Shown piece after piece: positions 52,174 through 61,657 of a DNA stretch of 64,000 bases. A program made the position numbers and the translations under genes. This stretch comes from RUG11462 sp045649405. Lineage in GTDB: Bacteria > Bacillota > Clostridia > Oscillospirales > Acutalibacteraceae. Location of the stretch: positions 1 to 64,000 of the forward strand of contig JAZRPW010000009.1 in assembly GCA_045649405.1 (NCBI GenBank). The letters are read 5' to 3'. The notes below the pieces were generated by a model, which saw only the letters and a list, made by a program, of their open reading frames with translations, searched no databases and was not told the origin of the DNA. The stretch's first letter is position 1. Every line of letters starts with the position of its first letter.

Positions 52174-53620
52174 TGTTTTCTCCTTCGATTTGAATTTCTG
52201 CTATAACTTCGGTGTTAGGAAGCATAACATCAAATTGGGTGTATTCACCCAAAACGCTATCAACGGAAATTTTGCCGTTGTGCAAATTAAGAATCGTTTT
52301 TACAATGTAAAGGCCAAATCCCATTCCGGATTTATCTTTACTTCTTGAACGGTCGGTTTTATAAAATCTATCAAAAATTCTGGCCATATCTTGTGTGCTA
52401 ATGCCTTCACCGGTATTTTTGATTGAGAAATTTACCGCACCCTTTTCTGCCAAACAAACCACCGAAATTTCGCCGCCTTCATTTGCAAATTTAATTGCGT
52501 TTTCGGTTAGGTTATAAACAACCTGATAAATCAAATCTTTGTCGGCGGTAATTGAAATTGGTTTTAGCAAATCAAGTCCCAAAATTGCCAAGTGTTTTTC
52601 ATCAATTTTTTGCTCAAACGACAAGAAAACACTAATAATCATATCAGAAAGATTAAAGGTTGTTTTGTTAATCTTCATCTTTTCGCTTTCAAGTCTAGAA
52701 AGTTGAAGCATTGAATTTACAAGTCGTGAAAGTCGCTTTGTTTCATCAGAAACAATTCTCAAATATTTTGACTGGTCTTGTGGAGCAATTGTGCCATCAA
52801 GAATACCGTCAACAAAACCAGAAATGGTGGTCATTGGTGTTTTTAACTCGTGAGAAACGCTTGAGATAAACTCTCTTCGCATTCCCTCAAGCGCACCAAT
52901 TGAAATAACCATATTATTAATTGAGTCGGCAAGAAGCCCAATTTCGTCCTGCCTTTCAATTGAAAGTTGTGCAGAAAAATCTCCTCGCTCAACACGTTTT
53001 ACAACTGCTGCCATTTGTCTAAGTGGTTTTGTAAGTTGTGCTGATGCTAAGTAGGTTGAAATAAATGCAATTACCAAAACAATAAGACCTGCATAAAGTG
53101 TAATTCTAAAAATGTCAGAGGTGTAGATATCACTTTGTTTTAGCGGAATTGAAGCAAAAACAACACCGTTTTGCGCGCCGTTTACCACAATTGGATAACC
53201 AACCACAAAACAACGCTCGTTCAAAGCGCCGCTCAAGTTGCCACTTTCAATATACTCGCCTTTTGTTGCCTTTAAAATGACATTTGAATTAATAATATAG
53301 CCGTTTTTTGGCGCGTTTTTTCTTTCGCCAACCGAATAATAACACTGGCCGTTTTCATCAACAAGAAAAATTGTTGAATCAATAATTTCACTAATCGCAT
53401 CAATTGTGCCGTAAATTTGCAACTTTTCAAAACCATAGTAATTTGCAGGGTTTTCAAGCAAATTTGAAATTATTTTAACGTTTTTTGATAAAAGCGCAGT
53501 TTTATCATCAATCCATTGACTTCGTGAAGAGCCAAGGACAATTGCCGAAAAAATAACAACGCAGACAGATATTATTGCTACAACAGTTGCAAAATATTTC
53601 GCAAAAATACTCTCTCGCAT
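52160..53620 (-). CDS. Sensor histidine kinase (HAMP, HisKA, HATPase)
   Basis: 486 residues. Two membrane segments (about 10-30 and 185-205) flank an extracytoplasmic sensor. Then HAMP (LTKPLRQMAAVVKRVERGDF), HisKA with SSVSHELKTPMTTISGF, and a HATPase domain with VVYNLTENAIKFAN, FDRFYKTDRSR and KSGMGFGLYIVK. It follows the response regulator by 14 bp and overlaps htrA. Likely senses envelope or secretion stress, judging by its htrA partner. Confidence 0.92.
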   Translation of the reverse strand: MRESIFAKYFATVVAIISVCVVIFSAIVLGSSRSQWIDDKTALLSKNVKIISNLLENPANYYGFEKLQIYGTIDAISEIIDSTIFLVDENGQCYYSVGERKNAPKNGYIINSNVILKATKGEYIESGNLSGALNERCFVVGYPIVVNGAQNGVVFASIPLKQSDIYTSDIFRITLYAGLIVLVIAFISTYLASAQLTKPLRQMAAVVKRVERGDFSAQLSIERQDEIGLLADSINNMVISIGALEGMRREFISSVSHELKTPMTTISGFVDGILDGTIAPQDQSKYLRIVSDETKRLSRLVNSMLQLSRLESEKMKINKTTFNLSDMIISVFLSFEQKIDEKHLAILGLDLLKPISITADKDLIYQVVYNLTENAIKFANEGGEISVVCLAEKGAVNFSIKNTGEGISTQDMARIFDRFYKTDRSRSKDKSGMGFGLYIVKTILNLHNGKISVDSVLGEYTQFDVMLPNTEVIAEIQIEGENNERI

Positions 53621-53634
53621 ATTAAAATTCCTTT

Positions 53635-54321
53635 TTATTTTGTTTCAAATTTATAACCAACGCCCCAAACGGTTTTGAGCGCCCATTTCTCAGAAACTCC
53701 CTCTAATTTTTCTCTAAGTCGTTTAACGTGAACGTCAACTGTTCGTGAGTCGCCATAATAATCAAAACCCCAAACTTCATCTAAAAGTTGGTCACGTGTG
53801 TAAACTTTGTTTGGGTTTGATGCAAGATGAAAAATAAGTTCTAACTCTTTTGGTGGGGTGTCAATTTGTTTGCCACCAACAACCATTTCATAATTTGTAA
53901 GGTTAATTGTAAGCTTGTCAAACTCAACCTTTTTAATTGAGTTTTCGTCTTGATAACCGCTTCGGCGAAGCACAGCTTTAATTCTTGCAATAACCTCTTT
54001 TGCTTCAAAAGGTTTAACAACATAGTCATCAGCGCCAAGTTCAAGGCCAAGCACCTTGTCAAATGTTTCACCTTTTGCAGTAATCATAATAATAGGCACC
54101 TGTGAAGTTTTTCTAATTTCACGGCAAACCTGCCAACCGTCCATTTTTGGCATCATAACATCAAGCAAAATAATTGCAGGGTTAAATTTTGCAAGGTTAT
54201 CAATTGCCGCCTTGCCATCATGATGAATTTCAACATCAAATTCTTCTTTTTCTAAATAAAGTCTTAAATATTCGCAAATGTTGTTGTCATCATCAACAAC
54301 CATAACTTTAATTGCGCTCAT
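53635..54321 (-). CDS. OmpR-family response regulator
   Basis: 228 residues. The receiver has IKVMVVDDDNNI, phospho-acceptor Asp in IILLDVMMPKMDGW, and Thr/Lys in IITAKGE and DDYVVKPF. The C-terminal winged helix contains PPKELELIFHLASNPNKVYTRDQLLDEVWGFDYYGDSRTVDVHVKRLR. First gene of the regulator-kinase-htrA operon. Ribosome site AGGAG. Confidence 0.95.
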   Translation of the reverse strand: MSAIKVMVVDDDNNICEYLRLYLEKEEFDVEIHHDGKAAIDNLAKFNPAIILLDVMMPKMDGWQVCREIRKTSQVPIIMITAKGETFDKVLGLELGADDYVVKPFEAKEVIARIKAVLRRSGYQDENSIKKVEFDKLTINLTNYEMVVGGKQIDTPPKELELIFHLASNPNKVYTRDQLLDEVWGFDYYGDSRTVDVHVKRLREKLEGVSEKWALKTVWGVGYKFETK

Positions 54322-54402
54322 AACAAAACTCCTTTTTTAGTTTTCTCATATTAACAGTATAAATTATTTCACAAAAAATTGATGAATAAAATTTTAACAA
54401 CT

Positions 54403-55209
54403 TTACAACTTTTTATAAATAACGCTCATAACAGAAACGGTTGTTTCAAGCGTTTTTAAATCTTCAACCTTTTGTTGGTCGGCTCTGCTTGTCTTGTAGT
54501 AATAAGGCGTCATCAAAAACAAATTTTTAATGTTTTCGCCTTCAACAGTTATTTTTGCATTGGTTTCAATTGTGTCAACCATTTGGAAACCGTCAAGCTC
54601 AAGCCCTTCTTCATCGTTAAAATATGCCTTGTCATAAATTGCTTGTTTTAACTCAATTAAATGGTTTTTCAAAACAAAGGTTCTAATCAAAAATCCACCT
54701 TTTTTCAAAACCCTTGAAAACTCATCGGCAGGGGTTGGCGCAAACATATTAAGCGTTAAATCAACGCTTTGCTCTTTTATTGGCATTTTAAAAATGCTTG
54801 CAACAATTGCAACGCTGTTTTCAAGCCTTTTTTTAAACCATCTTAACGCTTCTTTTGACAAATCAACGCCAATTACACTTTTTGCGCTCAAAGTGTCGGC
54901 AACTGCTTTTGTGTAATAGCCCTCGCCACAACCAGCATCAAGCACAGTCGCATTTTGTGGGCAATGCTTTTTTGCAAGTGCGCAAACGGCTGCTTGAATT
55001 GGCTCATAAAACCCACAATTTAAAAAGTCTTTTCGTGCAATTACCATCAACTTGTCATCGCCGTGGCGCTTTTTTGAAGACTTGTTGTTTAAAGAAAGAT
55101 TAACAACAGAGTGTTTAGAAACATCAAACGAATGATTGTTGCCACATTTATAAGTTTTGCCATCTAAACTCAAATCATCACAACAAACAGGACAAATAAT
55201 TTCGCTCAA
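54403..55209 (-). CDS. rlmA: RlmA-type 23S rRNA (guanine-N1)-methyltransferase
   Basis: About 268 residues. The N-terminal zinc ribbon (CPVCCDDL…YKCGNNHSFD) is followed by VNLSLNNKSSKKRHGDD…ARKDFLNCGFYEPI and the SAM motif VLDAGCGEGYYT. Further methylase segments are IGVDLSKEAL and LNMFAPTPADEFSRVLKKGGFLI. This is the RlmA family, which methylates helix 35 of 23S rRNA. I prefer TTG 55209 (GGGAG upstream); an in-frame ATG at 55233 has no ribosome site but cannot be excluded. Confidence 0.85.
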   Translation of the reverse strand: MSEIICPVCCDDLSLDGKTYKCGNNHSFDVSKHSVVNLSLNNKSSKKRHGDDKLMVIARKDFLNCGFYEPIQAAVCALAKKHCPQNATVLDAGCGEGYYTKAVADTLSAKSVIGVDLSKEALRWFKKRLENSVAIVASIFKMPIKEQSVDLTLNMFAPTPADEFSRVLKKGGFLIRTFVLKNHLIELKQAIYDKAYFNDEEGLELDGFQMVDTIETNAKITVEGENIKNLFLMTPYYYKTSRADQQKVEDLKTLETTVSVMSVIYKKL

Positions 55210-55336
55210 TTTTTCACACTCCCTTAATAGCATATATTTATATTATAATATATTATAATAGATTTTACAAGTGGGGTTGAAAATAGTTTTTGTTTGGTGT
55301 AAAATAAAATCAGCAAATTTAAAGGAGAAAATAAAA

Positions 55337-55852
55337 ATGCCAATTTTAAATGTAGTTTTGGTTGAGCCAGAAATTCCATCAAATACAGGTAACATTGTTA
55401 GAACTTGTGCTGCAACCGGCGCTCGACTTCACATAATAAAACCAATGGGGTTCACACCTGATGATAAGAAGTTAAAACGTGCAGGTCTTGATTATTGGCA
55501 TTTTATGGACATAACTTATTACGAAAATTTGCAAGAGTTTTTCGAAAAAACCAACAAAGAAAACGCAACCTATTTTTATTTTACCACAAAAGCCAAGCAA
55601 ACCTACTCGAAAGTTGATTATCAAGACAATTGCTATTTGCTTTTTGGTAAAGAAACAAAAGGTTTGCCAGAAGAATTGCTTATTAAAAACCCTGAGCGCT
55701 GTGTTCGACTTCCAATGATGGGCGAAATTCGCTCGCTTAATCTTTCAAACACAGTTTGTGTTGCAGTTTATGAAACACTTAGACAGTGGGATTTTCCGGA
55801 ACTTCAGAATTTTGGCGAACTCCACAACTTCAAATGGTCTGACGTTGAATAA
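55337..55852 (+). CDS. trmL: tRNA (cytidine/uridine-34 2'-O)-methyltransferase TrmL
   Basis: 171 residues of the SPOUT fold: LNVVLVEPEIPSNTGNIVRTCAATGARLHIIKPMGF, then DYWHFMDITYY, LLFGKETKGLP and the knot motif RLPMMGEIRSLNLSNTVCVAVYE. This is the TrmL (YibK) family, acting on the wobble base of tRNA-Leu. ATG 55337 has AAAGGAG 9 bp upstream. Confidence 0.93.
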   Translation: MPILNVVLVEPEIPSNTGNIVRTCAATGARLHIIKPMGFTPDDKKLKRAGLDYWHFMDITYYENLQEFFEKTNKENATYFYFTTKAKQTYSKVDYQDNCYLLFGKETKGLPEELLIKNPERCVRLPMMGEIRSLNLSNTVCVAVYETLRQWDFPELQNFGELHNFKWSDVE

Positions 55853-55856
55853 TAAA

Positions 55857-55884
55857 AAACCACTTACAATTTGTAAGTGGTTTT
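55857..55884. terminator. Bidirectional terminator
   Basis: AAAACCACTTACAA / TTGTAAGTGGTTTT between trmL and the convergent GH105 gene. Confidence 0.85.
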
Positions 55885-55889
55885 GTTGT

Positions 55890-58679
55890 TTAATAAGCAT
55901 ATTTTGTTGCCAAAATAAATGGGCCAACGCCTTTGCCATCGTTTGTCACATAGTCAAACACTTGGTACATATTTGGAGATGTGTAAACTGCCGATTTTGA
56001 CAGAACATCTTCAAGTCCGTTTTTGCCTAGTTTTATTTCGACAAGTGCGTTGTAAGCTCTAACACCTGCGTTGTAAAGTTCTTGGGACAACAAACCAGCG
56101 TGATAACCACGCAATAAACAATAAGAAAACATACTAGAACCACTTGATTCAGTAATGTTATAGATGGTTTTGCCGTCTTTTACAAGAAAAATAGATTCAT
56201 TTTTGTTAGTGACGTTGTACCAAAGACCGCTTTCATCTTGATATTTGACAATGCTTAACATTAAATCTTTGTAATAACTTGAAAGCGTATTTTTGTAGGT
56301 TTCGTTAGGACACAAGTCAGCCGCCTCTAACAAAACCATTGCATACCAACCAATGCTTCGTGACCAAAAAACGCCGTTTGTCTCTTTTGTGTCAACATCA
56401 TAGCCGTGATACAAAAGACCTGTATTTTCATCACGCATATTTTCCATTACAAATTCAAGACGTTTATATATATCATTCCAAAGCTTTTGGCTCGTTACTT
56501 GTTGTTGGTTTTTGTCAACAACTGAAACGGTGTTGTTGCTGGTTGCCTTCGCAAGTTCTATTAAATACATTTGTGACATATAAACGCCATCTAAACAAAC
56601 ACGCCATTTTTGCCAACCTGCAACAGGGTTGCCATCTTTATCTTGACCATGTTGCAAAAGTCCGCCTGCACTGTCAAAAGCAACCTGATTTTCAAGTTGA
56701 GAATAAACAAATTGCGCCGCCTTTTCGCATTTAACACGTTCTTCAGGTGTTAAATAATTGCTATTTAACAATTTTAAAATATTAACCGCAGGCAACACTG
56801 CATCTAATGTGCCAGTAGCATATTTTTTAATTGTTCCATCATCATTTATGTGCGCTAAATAAAACTCTTTGACTTTGCTTAAATATTTTTCGCTATCAAG
56901 TGTGAGAAATCCATTATGCACAAGGCCGGTAAAATAAATCCAACTGTTAGAACCACTGGTTGGTTGCCAACTGTATTTGCCACTTAAAGGATTTATGTCA
57001 GCGTTTTCTTGATAAAGATTATTAATAAAGTTTTTGGCTTTTGCGATGTTTTCAGATTTTATTTTCGGCATAGAATTATCAACATAGCAATAAGCCAAAA
57101 TGAATGGGCCAAAACCTTTGCCATCGTTTGTGGTATAACCATTTACTTGATAGCGATTTTTGTCGCTTGTTACCGAAGAACTTGTGTAAATGTCAACAAG
57201 ACCCTCATCTTTAAGTTTTAACTCTACAAGTGAATTGAATGCTCTAAGCCCTGCTATGCGGAATTCTTGTGAAGTCAAAAGACCTGTGTCAAACCCTTTT
57301 AGCAAGCAGAAACAGAACATTGCAGAACCACTCGTTTCAGGAATGTTGTAGGCAATTTCGCCAGTTGCAGTTTTGCAAAAATATTCTTCTTTTGCGTCTG
57401 TTACATTGTACCAAAGATTTGTGCTTTCATCTTGCCAACGACAAACCGCACTCATAAGAGAGTTAAAGTGGTCGGTTAAAATTTGCTTTTTGTCTTTGTC
57501 TGGCATTTTTTCTGCTGCATCAAGAAGCGACATTGCAAACCAACCAATACCCCTTGACCAAGGAGCGTTGTTTGTTTCGCCAGTTTCAACGCAGTAACCG
57601 TGATTTAAAAGACCGGTTGTTTTGTCGGTCATATTTTCCATAACAAAGGTGTGCCTTGTGAAAATGTCTTGCCACAAGTTTTCGCTTTTAACAACTTCGC
57701 CCGTTTTGCTAGTAATTGCAACTGTGCCGTTGTCAATTTCTGTTGCAAGGCGAGTTAAAAACAATTGCGACATATAAACGCCGTCAAGGCAAATATTCCA
57801 TTTAACCCAAGCAGGTCGAGGAGTTCCGTCGGATTTTTGTGAGTGAAGCCACAAATTGCCTGCTTGTGGGTAAATTGTTTGGTTTTCAAGTTGGTTGTAA
57901 ATGTAGTTAATGGCAAGGGAGTATTTTGCCTTTTCATCGTGAGTTACAATGTCACTGTTTGCAATTTTTATAAGTGCTACGCCAAGCATTGCCGAATCAA
58001 GTTCGCCAATTGCATAGGATTTAATGCTGCCGTCTTGGTTTATATATTGGTCATAAAAATCTTTAATCTGCCATTTGTATTTGTCAAAGTCGATTTCAAG
58101 TAGTCCTTCAAAAACCAAACCCGTGTAATAAATCCAGTTGGTTTTTCTGTTAACTGGCTCCCACAAAAGTCCCATTTGTGTGTAATCTTCAAGTTTGCTA
58201 CCATCTGCTAATTTTTCAATAAATACTTTTGCCTTTGCAATATTTTCTGGCTTTATTTCAACCTTTGGCGCTACAGTTGTAGTAGTGGTTGTAGTTTGAG
58301 CTTTTGCAAGGGTTTTTGCAGACACAACTTTACTAAACTTTTTAGAAAGAAAAGTTTTTTTCTTTACAACTTTAAACGCCTTTACTTTGTAATAATAGGT
58401 TTTGTTGGTTTTAAGTTTTTTGTTTGTAAAATAATTTTTCTTTGTTGTTTTAATAAGTTTAAATTTTTTGTTGTTGGTTGAGCGGTAAATTTTGTACCCC
58501 TTTGCACCTTTTACCTTATTAAAACTAACTTTAATTGCAGTTTTGTTAATTGCTTTTGCAAAAACACCGGTTACCCTTGCAGGTGTTTTTGACATTGGTT
58601 TAGCATTTGCAGAAATGCCAGAAAAAACAAAAACTGCAATAATACCCAAACAAAGAAGTTGTTTTAAAAATTTTCTCAT
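55890..58679 (-). CDS. Secreted protein with two GH88/105 domains
   Basis: 929 residues. Signal peptide (LLCLGIIAVFVFSGISANA) and an fn3-like domain (GYKIYRSTNNKKFKLIKTT) with a Thr-rich linker. Two homologous (α/α)6 glycoside hydrolase domains follow (about 145-530 and 545-929), each with WIYYTGLV…GLL, D-x-x-Y-x-x-Q-L-F-L/M-Y-L, GLL[N/Y]HGY, WSR[G/S]IGW and ETSGSAMF-type segments. This is the unsaturated rhamnogalacturonyl/glucuronyl hydrolase family (YteR-like) of pectin breakdown. ATG 58679 follows TTGGAGAAAAAA. It lies 13 bp after the BNR-GH105 gene. Confidence 0.88.
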   Translation of the reverse strand: MRKFLKQLLCLGIIAVFVFSGISANAKPMSKTPARVTGVFAKAINKTAIKVSFNKVKGAKGYKIYRSTNNKKFKLIKTTKKNYFTNKKLKTNKTYYYKVKAFKVVKKKTFLSKKFSKVVSAKTLAKAQTTTTTTTVAPKVEIKPENIAKAKVFIEKLADGSKLEDYTQMGLLWEPVNRKTNWIYYTGLVFEGLLEIDFDKYKWQIKDFYDQYINQDGSIKSYAIGELDSAMLGVALIKIANSDIVTHDEKAKYSLAINYIYNQLENQTIYPQAGNLWLHSQKSDGTPRPAWVKWNICLDGVYMSQLFLTRLATEIDNGTVAITSKTGEVVKSENLWQDIFTRHTFVMENMTDKTTGLLNHGYCVETGETNNAPWSRGIGWFAMSLLDAAEKMPDKDKKQILTDHFNSLMSAVCRWQDESTNLWYNVTDAKEEYFCKTATGEIAYNIPETSGSAMFCFCLLKGFDTGLLTSQEFRIAGLRAFNSLVELKLKDEGLVDIYTSSSVTSDKNRYQVNGYTTNDGKGFGPFILAYCYVDNSMPKIKSENIAKAKNFINNLYQENADINPLSGKYSWQPTSGSNSWIYFTGLVHNGFLTLDSEKYLSKVKEFYLAHINDDGTIKKYATGTLDAVLPAVNILKLLNSNYLTPEERVKCEKAAQFVYSQLENQVAFDSAGGLLQHGQDKDGNPVAGWQKWRVCLDGVYMSQMYLIELAKATSNNTVSVVDKNQQQVTSQKLWNDIYKRLEFVMENMRDENTGLLYHGYDVDTKETNGVFWSRSIGWYAMVLLEAADLCPNETYKNTLSSYYKDLMLSIVKYQDESGLWYNVTNKNESIFLVKDGKTIYNITESSGSSMFSYCLLRGYHAGLLSQELYNAGVRAYNALVEIKLGKNGLEDVLSKSAVYTSPNMYQVFDYVTNDGKGVGPFILATKYAY

Positions 58680-58692
58680 TTTTTTCTCCAAG

Positions 58693-61548
58693 TTAATAAG
58701 CATATTTTGTTGCCAAAATGAATGGACCAACGCCTTTCCCGTCGTTTGTTACATAACCGCTAACTTGATAAACAGCTTCGCTTGTTGTAACGGGAGAACT
58801 GCTAAGAATGTCAACAAGGCCTTCATCTTTGAGCTTGAATTGTGCGAGTGAGTTGTATGCTCTGAGTCCTGCTTTTCGGAATTCTTCAGATTTCAAAAGA
58901 CCAGCATGATAACCTTTTAGCAAACAAAAACTGAACATTGCCGAGCCGCTTGTTTCAGGAATGTTATAAATAAATTCATCGCCATTTTGGTAATATATTT
59001 CACCCTTTTTATCGGTTACATTATACCAAAGATAGGTTTCATCATCTTGCCAACGACAAACTGCATTCATAAGTTTTTCAAAGTGTTTGGTCAAGGCTTG
59101 TTTTTTGCTCTTGTCAGGCATTTTTTCTGCCGCCTCAACAAGTGACATTGCAAACCAACCAATGCCCCTTGACCAACGAGCGTTGTTTGTTTCTCCAGTT
59201 TCAACACAATAACCATGATTTAAAAGACCGGTTGATTTGTCGGTCATATTTTCCATTACAAATTTGTGTCTTGTGTAAATATCTTGCCACAAGTTTTCGC
59301 TTTTAACAACTTCGCCGTTTTTATCAACAATTTCAATGTTGCCATTGTCAATTTCTGTTGCAAGGCGAGTTAAAAACAATTGTGACATATAAACGCCATC
59401 AAGACAAATATTCCATTTAGTCCAAGCGACCTTTGGTGTGCCATCTGAGTTTTGTGAATGAAGCCACAAGTTGCCTGCATTTTCATAAATTGTTTGGTTT
59501 TCAAGTTGGTTGTAAATGTAGTTTGCTGCTTTGTTATATTTTTCTTTTTCTTCTGCCGTTACAATGTCGCTGTTTGCAATTCTTAAAAGTGAAGCACCCA
59601 AAATTGCAGAATCAAGCTCGCCAGAGTTATAAGTCTTAATGCTACCGTCTTGGTTTATATATTGGTCATAAAAGTCTTTAATTTGCCATTTGTATCTGTC
59701 AAAATCACTTTCAAGCAATCCTTCAAAAACTAAACCTGTGTAATAAATCCAGTTGGTAGTGCGTTTAATCGGCTCCCACAAAAGTCCTGGTTGTGTGTAG
59801 TCTTCAAGTTTGCTACCATCTGCAAGCGTTTGTGTAAATGTGGTTGCCTTTGCTACATTTTCTGGCTTTGCAGTTGACATTTCGGTTAAATAAGTCATAT
59901 TTGCACCGCCAACTTTTTCGCCAGAGTCTATAAAGTAAAGATAGGCATCGGTATTAAAATCGGTGTAATTGTTTTTGTTGTAATAACCGTTGTGCCACAA
60001 AAACGCTTTGCCGTTTACATCAACAATTGGTCTTGCGTTTCGTTTAGTTGCACAACCAACCTGCGCATCAATTGTTTTTGAAAGTTTAATGCTCTCATCG
60101 TCAAAAACATAGGTTTCAATATAATCTGTGCCAACTACGTTTCTTGCAACGACAATATTGTTTTTGTCAATAAATGAAGCGCCGAGTTGATATTTTGGGT
60201 CCATTAACGGTCTGCCACCATTACAAATTTCATAAGATTTGCCGTTTTCAAAAAGATAATAAACGCTGTCGGCACTACCCTTTGTTGAACTGAAAACTGT
60301 GTAAAGAAATTCTGGGTTTTGCGGTTCTGTAATCGCAACATCAAAAAGGCGTTGCACCTTTTTGTCTTCGGTTGGTTTGTCTAAAATTACATTAAAACTT
60401 GTGTAATCGTTTTTCTCGTTGCTAAGTGCAGTAACGCCGTCACTGTTCAAAATTGAATTGTCGGTTGTATTCAAAAATCCCATTCTAATTTCTGTTGCAG
60501 GTTGTGAAGGGTTAGAGTACATTACAATTCGAAGTAAAGTGTCATCAGTGGTTGGCATAACTTTGCAATAATACTGCATTGAAGCTTTTACAACAATTGT
60601 TTCATCGCTCCAAACACTGCCGTTTTCTGAACTTCTGTAAGCCCAACTGTTGTTGTTAACTCTATAGAAAAGATAGTATTTTCCGTTTGATTTTACAATT
60701 TGGCTATAACAAGTTTTGCCGGCAGATGTAAGCACAATGCTATGCTCAAACTCGGTAATATCATAAGGATTTTTTGAAATTCTAATGTGAATTTTTTTGT
60801 CGGTGTTGTGGCCGGTTGCATAAGCACACATAATGCGGCCGTCATCAAGAAGTGTAAGAGCTAGCGAGTTGTGGTCGTCAACCGTTGTCGCTTTTTTTAA
60901 AGCATTTTTAGTGAATTCGCCTGTTGTTTTGTCATACTGCGCAATGCCACAATAACCTTCGTTTGAAGTGAAACAGAAGTAGACTTTGTTGTCGTGTGAT
61001 ACAACTTGTGGGTAGTACCACCAACTCCAAATCATATTTTGGTTGCCACTACCGTTAATGTTTAAACAAGCGTCGCCTTCAAAACATTCTTCGGCTACTG
61101 GGTCATCAACCACTGGTGTGTCATCAACAATTGGCACATCTTCAACAGGCGGTGGGACAACAACTGTCTTTTTAGGGGTTTTTGCCGACACAATTTTGCT
61201 AAATTTTTTAGAAAGCAAGATTTTTTTACCGTTTCTTTTATATGCCTTAACCTTGTAATAATATCTTGTGTTTGCTTTTAAATTTTTGTTTTTAAAACTG
61301 GTGTTTTTGGTTGTTTTAATAAGTTTGTAACCCTTGCTTTTTTTGGTTGAACGGTAAATTTTATAACCAGTTACACCCTTAATTTTTTTATAAGTAATTT
61401 TAATGGCAGTTTTGCCAACTGATTTTGCGCTAACGCTTTTAACCCTTGTCGGTCTTGTTGACGAAGGTTTAGCACTAACAGTTATAGAAGAAAAAACAAA
61501 CAAAACCAACAAAACGCAAGCCAATGTTTGTTTGAACAATTTTTTCAT
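58693..61548 (-). CDS. Secreted BNR_4-like + GH105 fusion enzyme
   Basis: 951 residues. Signal peptide (LACVLLVLFVFSSITVSA) and an fn3-like domain (GYKIYRSTKKSKGYKLIKTT) with a linker repeating P/V/D. Next is a BNR/sialidase-like β-propeller of the BNR_4 type (SWWYYPQVVSHDNKVYFCF, DDHNSLALTLLDDGRIMCAY, GKYYLFYRVNNNSW), then one GH105 domain (about 575-951). That domain is closely similar to those of the next gene, with the same C-terminus GKGVGPFILATKYAY. It may combine pectic-oligosaccharide lyase- or binding-type activity with removal of the unsaturated uronate. ATG 61548 follows GTGGTGAG. Confidence 0.85.
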   Translation of the reverse strand: MKKLFKQTLACVLLVLFVFSSITVSAKPSSTRPTRVKSVSAKSVGKTAIKITYKKIKGVTGYKIYRSTKKSKGYKLIKTTKNTSFKNKNLKANTRYYYKVKAYKRNGKKILLSKKFSKIVSAKTPKKTVVVPPPVEDVPIVDDTPVVDDPVAEECFEGDACLNINGSGNQNMIWSWWYYPQVVSHDNKVYFCFTSNEGYCGIAQYDKTTGEFTKNALKKATTVDDHNSLALTLLDDGRIMCAYATGHNTDKKIHIRISKNPYDITEFEHSIVLTSAGKTCYSQIVKSNGKYYLFYRVNNNSWAYRSSENGSVWSDETIVVKASMQYYCKVMPTTDDTLLRIVMYSNPSQPATEIRMGFLNTTDNSILNSDGVTALSNEKNDYTSFNVILDKPTEDKKVQRLFDVAITEPQNPEFLYTVFSSTKGSADSVYYLFENGKSYEICNGGRPLMDPKYQLGASFIDKNNIVVARNVVGTDYIETYVFDDESIKLSKTIDAQVGCATKRNARPIVDVNGKAFLWHNGYYNKNNYTDFNTDAYLYFIDSGEKVGGANMTYLTEMSTAKPENVAKATTFTQTLADGSKLEDYTQPGLLWEPIKRTTNWIYYTGLVFEGLLESDFDRYKWQIKDFYDQYINQDGSIKTYNSGELDSAILGASLLRIANSDIVTAEEKEKYNKAANYIYNQLENQTIYENAGNLWLHSQNSDGTPKVAWTKWNICLDGVYMSQLFLTRLATEIDNGNIEIVDKNGEVVKSENLWQDIYTRHKFVMENMTDKSTGLLNHGYCVETGETNNARWSRGIGWFAMSLVEAAEKMPDKSKKQALTKHFEKLMNAVCRWQDDETYLWYNVTDKKGEIYYQNGDEFIYNIPETSGSAMFSFCLLKGYHAGLLKSEEFRKAGLRAYNSLAQFKLKDEGLVDILSSSPVTTSEAVYQVSGYVTNDGKGVGPFILATKYAY

Positions 61549-61620
61549 AAACTCACCACTTTTATTAAGTATTTTGGTTTTAATATTATAACATTTTAAA
61601 GCCAAAAAGTCAATTTAACA

Positions 61621-61650
61621 AAAAACCCTTCCGCAAAAGCGAAAGGGTTT
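61621..61650 (-). terminator. Terminator after GH127
   Basis: AAACCCTTCCGC / GCGAAAGGGTTT (one mismatch) with flanking T/A runs. Confidence 0.8.
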
Positions 61651-61657
61651 AAAATGT

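Noticed and set aside
51754..52206. 150-codon plus-strand frame opposite htrA
   Set aside because: Trp/Leu-rich shadow of the repeated Pro/Glu/Val codons of htrA on the other strand.
50524..54321. Regulator-kinase-htrA operon as novel
   Set aside because: It matches the known CssRS/HtrA-type envelope-stress arrangement in Firmicutes; ordinary chromosome content.
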